The notes below the pieces were generated by a model. That model did not search any database. It had not been told where the DNA came from and saw only the letters and a list, made by a program, of their open reading frames with translations. A stretch of DNA of 64,000 bases from Pokkaliibacter sp. MBI-7. GTDB lineage: Bacteria > Pseudomonadota > Gammaproteobacteria > Pseudomonadales > Balneatricaceae. The position numbers and the translations under genes are program-made. This document shows, piece by piece, positions 61,748-64,000 of this stretch; positions within the stretch are counted from its first letter, which is position 1; each line of letters starts with the position of its first letter. The DNA is taken from NCBI RefSeq assembly GCF_029846635.1, contig NZ_JARVTG010000002.1, positions 1 through 64,000 of the forward strand. The letters are read 5' to 3'.

Positions 61748-64000
61748 TCAGGGCTTTCTCGGTGCGGCCGCGTCCTCGCCGACCTCGTCCACAGTCGGAT
61801 TTATCCGGAACCATGCGGTATAGAGTGCAGGGAGGAAAAGCAGGATCAGCGCTGTGCCGACCGCCGTGCCGCCGATCAGTGTATAGGCCATTGACCCCCA
61901 AAAGACGGAGTGCGTGAGCGGGATGAAGGCCAGCACAGCCGCAAGGGCTGTCAGGATCACGGGGCGCGTGCGTTGCACTGTGGCCTCGATGACCGCGTGA
62001 TAGTCGTCGAGACCGGCCGCACGGTTCTCCTTGATCTGCTCAGTCAGGATCAGCGTATTGCGCATCAGGATGCCAGCGAGGCCGATCAGCCCCAGGATGG
62101 CGTTGAAGCCGAAGGGCTGGTTGAAGATAAGCAGCGCCGGTACGACGCCGACAAGGCCGAGCGGCGCTGTCAGCAAGACCATGGCCATCATTGAGAAGGA
62201 CCGCACCTGCAGCATGATGATGATCAGCGTGGCAGCGATCATGACCGGGAAGATCTTGGCCAGCGCGGTGTTGGCCTTTCCAGCCTCCTCGATAGATCCA
62301 CCCATCTCAATGCGATAGCCGGCTGGGAGCGATGCGATCAACGGCTGCAGAGCTGTCATGACTTGCTTAGAAACCTCTGGAGGCTGTGCAGCCTCATTGA
62401 TGTCCGAGCGGACCGTGACGACGGGCGTGCGATCGCGGCGCTTCATGATCGGCTCTTCCAGACGGATTTCTGAGTGCCCGATCTGATCGAGCGGAACTTG
62501 CCGTCCATCCCTGCTCATTAGTGAGAAATCCGACAGGCGGGCCGGGTTCAGCCTCTCAGCCCCGGCACTACGCGCCACAATGGGGACGTTACGGATGTCC
62601 TCACGAACCTCAGTGACGGGAATACCGGTAAGGAGGAACTGGAGTTGCTGGCTCACTTCCGCCGGCGACAGGCCGATGAGGTTCAACCGATCCTGATCCG
62701 GGACAAAACGCAACACGGGCGTACGATTTCCCCAGTCCCGGTTGGCCTGCCGCACATCGGGAACACGCCGCATGATGTCAAGCGCCTTCTCGGAAATGGC
62801 GTAGAGCTGCGCGGGATCTGCTCCCATGATCCGGAACTCGACCGGAAAGACAGAGGGGGGGCCGAACACAAACTGTGTGACGCGCACATAGGCCTCGGGC
62901 GCGAGTCCCTGGGCCACTGCCTCGCGGAGTCGGTGCTTCAGGGCTTCGCGCGCGCTGGCGTCCTGCGTCAGCACGACGATCTTGGCGAAGGCCGGATCTG
63001 GCAATTCCGGCGACATCGAAAAGAAGAATCTCGGTGCCCCCTGGCCGACATAGCTGGTGACGATCTCGGCCTCCGGTTGCTGGTCTAGCCAGTGCTCGAG
63101 CTTCTTAACCGCCGCGGTCGTCGTCTCGATGCTGGTGCCTTCCGGCAAGCGGACCTCTACCAGTACCTCGGGGCGGTCGGAGGTCGGGAAGAACTGTTGC
63201 TTGACGCCAGCCATACCGACGACGGAGAACGCGAAGGCGACACCAACGATGGCGCAGGTCAAGAATTTGTGGCGCACGCAGAAGATAATGAGCCGTCGAA
63301 GTCTCCGGTAGTTCGGTGTGTCGTAGATCGCGTGGTGACCGCCTTCGACCCGTTTGATCGCGGGCAGCATCTTGACGCCGAGATAGGGCGTGAAGGCCAC
63401 CGCGATAATCCATGAGACGATGAGCGCGAACCCCACAACCCAGAAGATATTGCCGGCGTATTCACCAGCCGACGAGGGCGCAAAGCCAACTGGCAGGAAA
63501 CCGGTGATCGTCACGAGCGTTCCCGACAGCATCGGGGCAGCTGTATGGCTCCAGGCATAGGCCGCCGCCTTGATGCGGTCCATGCCTTCTTCCATCTTCA
63601 CGACCATAACCTCAATGGCGATGATGGCGTCGTCCACGAGAAGGCCAAGCGCCAAAATGAGAGCGCCAAGGGTTATGCGGTCGAAGACCCGGTCGGTTTC
63701 CAGCATGATGAAGAATACGGCCGCAAGCGTCAGGGGGACTGCTGCTGCCACCACGATGCCGACGCGCCACCCCATGCTAATGAGGCTCACCAGCAGGACA
63801 ACGCCAAGCGCCATCGCGAACTTCACCATGAATTCGTTGATCGCATGCGTGATGTTAACAGCCTGGTCGCTCACCTTGTCTAGCGTCATCCCGAGCGGCA
63901 AGCTTCGGGCGATCACAGCAGTTCTCTCCTCCAGTGCTTTGCCGAGCGCAAGACCGTCCCAGCCCTCCTGCATTACCGCCGCGAGCATGATAACGGGTTC
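61748..64000 (-). CDS. RND efflux transporter permease, 3' part (runs out of the window)
   Basis: The frame is open at the right edge; about 751 C-terminal residues of a roughly 1040-residue inner-membrane pump are present. The membrane block with GLLVDDAI holds the paired aspartates of the proton relay; at the place of the usual lysine in the later helix (GLAGILMRNTLIL) an arginine is seen. Two periplasmic halves and eight or more membrane helices can be followed, ending LLFLPALYTAWFRI. It exports drugs or other toxic compounds with an adaptor encoded outside the window. Its composition is more GC-rich than the Wadjet region, and it abuts a transposase remnant. Confidence 0.92.
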   Translation of the reverse strand, partial: EPVIMLAAVMQEGWDGLALGKALEERTAVIARSLPLGMTLDKVSDQAVNITHAINEFMVKFAMALGVVLLVSLISMGWRVGIVVAAAVPLTLAAVFFIMLETDRVFDRITLGALILALGLLVDDAIIAIEVMVVKMEEGMDRIKAAAYAWSHTAAPMLSGTLVTITGFLPVGFAPSSAGEYAGNIFWVVGFALIVSWIIAVAFTPYLGVKMLPAIKRVEGGHHAIYDTPNYRRLRRLIIFCVRHKFLTCAIVGVAFAFSVVGMAGVKQQFFPTSDRPEVLVEVRLPEGTSIETTTAAVKKLEHWLDQQPEAEIVTSYVGQGAPRFFFSMSPELPDPAFAKIVVLTQDASAREALKHRLREAVAQGLAPEAYVRVTQFVFGPPSVFPVEFRIMGADPAQLYAISEKALDIMRRVPDVRQANRDWGNRTPVLRFVPDQDRLNLIGLSPAEVSQQLQFLLTGIPVTEVREDIRNVPIVARSAGAERLNPARLSDFSLMSRDGRQVPLDQIGHSEIRLEEPIMKRRDRTPVVTVRSDINEAAQPPEVSKQVMTALQPLIASLPAGYRIEMGGSIEEAGKANTALAKIFPVMIAATLIIIMLQVRSFSMMAMVLLTAPLGLVGVVPALLIFNQPFGFNAILGLIGLAGILMRNTLILTEQIKENRAAGLDDYHAVIEATVQRTRPVILTALAAVLAFIPLTHSVFWGSMAYTLIGGTAVGTALILLFLPALYTAWFRINPTVDEVGEDAAAPRKP

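Overview
The window looks like a conjugative mobile element of a gammaproteobacterium: an integrative conjugative element, or a plasmid derived from one, of the PFGI-1/ICEHin1056 (MPF-G) type. Nearly all backbone genes run on the minus strand in the usual MPF-G order. No chromosomal housekeeping genes, rRNA or tRNA genes were recognised. No integrase, attachment site, relaxase, ParA/ParB or DnaB gene was recognised either, so the element is either longer than the window or has lost modules.

Layout. 0.07-1.1 kb: AT-rich flank with a LysE-type exporter and a guanidinium exporter (gdx) behind a guanidine-II riboswitch. 1.2-4.9 kb: two inverted copies of an IS903-group element among broken genes, plus a frameshifted resolvase. 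5.3-11.0 kb: the distal transfer genes (traG and the PFL_4711, PFL_4710 and PFL_4709 families). 11.1-12.6 kb: two toxin-antitoxin pairs (ParDE-like and VapBC-like). 12.6-19.5 kb: small accessory genes, including a ProQ/FinO-type RNA-binding protein and a CsrA-like protein, several of them frameshifted. 19.8-35.8 kb: the largely intact MPF-G secretion core, from the VirB4-like ATPase to the PilL-like lipoprotein, with the TraD coupling protein; one broken small gene lies beside traD. 36-43 kb: RadC, small unknown genes and an STY4534-type protein; most of these genes are preceded by one recurring structured leader. 44.1-51.3 kb: topoisomerase III, DUF3158, PFL_4669 family and SSB, the ICE DNA-processing module. 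51.3-59.3 kb: a complete type I Wadjet defence operon (jetABCD) with a divergent WYL-domain regulator. 59.4-61.3 kb: small unknown genes and a KfrA-like protein. 61.5-64 kb: a Tn3-family transposase remnant and an RND efflux pump gene that runs out of the window.

How the parts fit: the secretion core with TraD exports DNA, the TopB/SSB/STY4534/PFL_4669 group processes it, the toxin-antitoxin pairs and KfrA stabilise the element, and Wadjet removes competing small circular plasmids. RNA-level control is a recurring theme (riboswitch, CsrA-like and ProQ-like proteins, repeated leaders, hairpins before topB).

Many otherwise well-conserved genes carry one-base indels, often in homopolymers, mostly in 1-19.5 kb but also near 32.06, 49.24 and 51.22 kb. 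This is either real decay or uncorrected sequence error. Affected genes are entered as pseudogenes with the reading that restores them.
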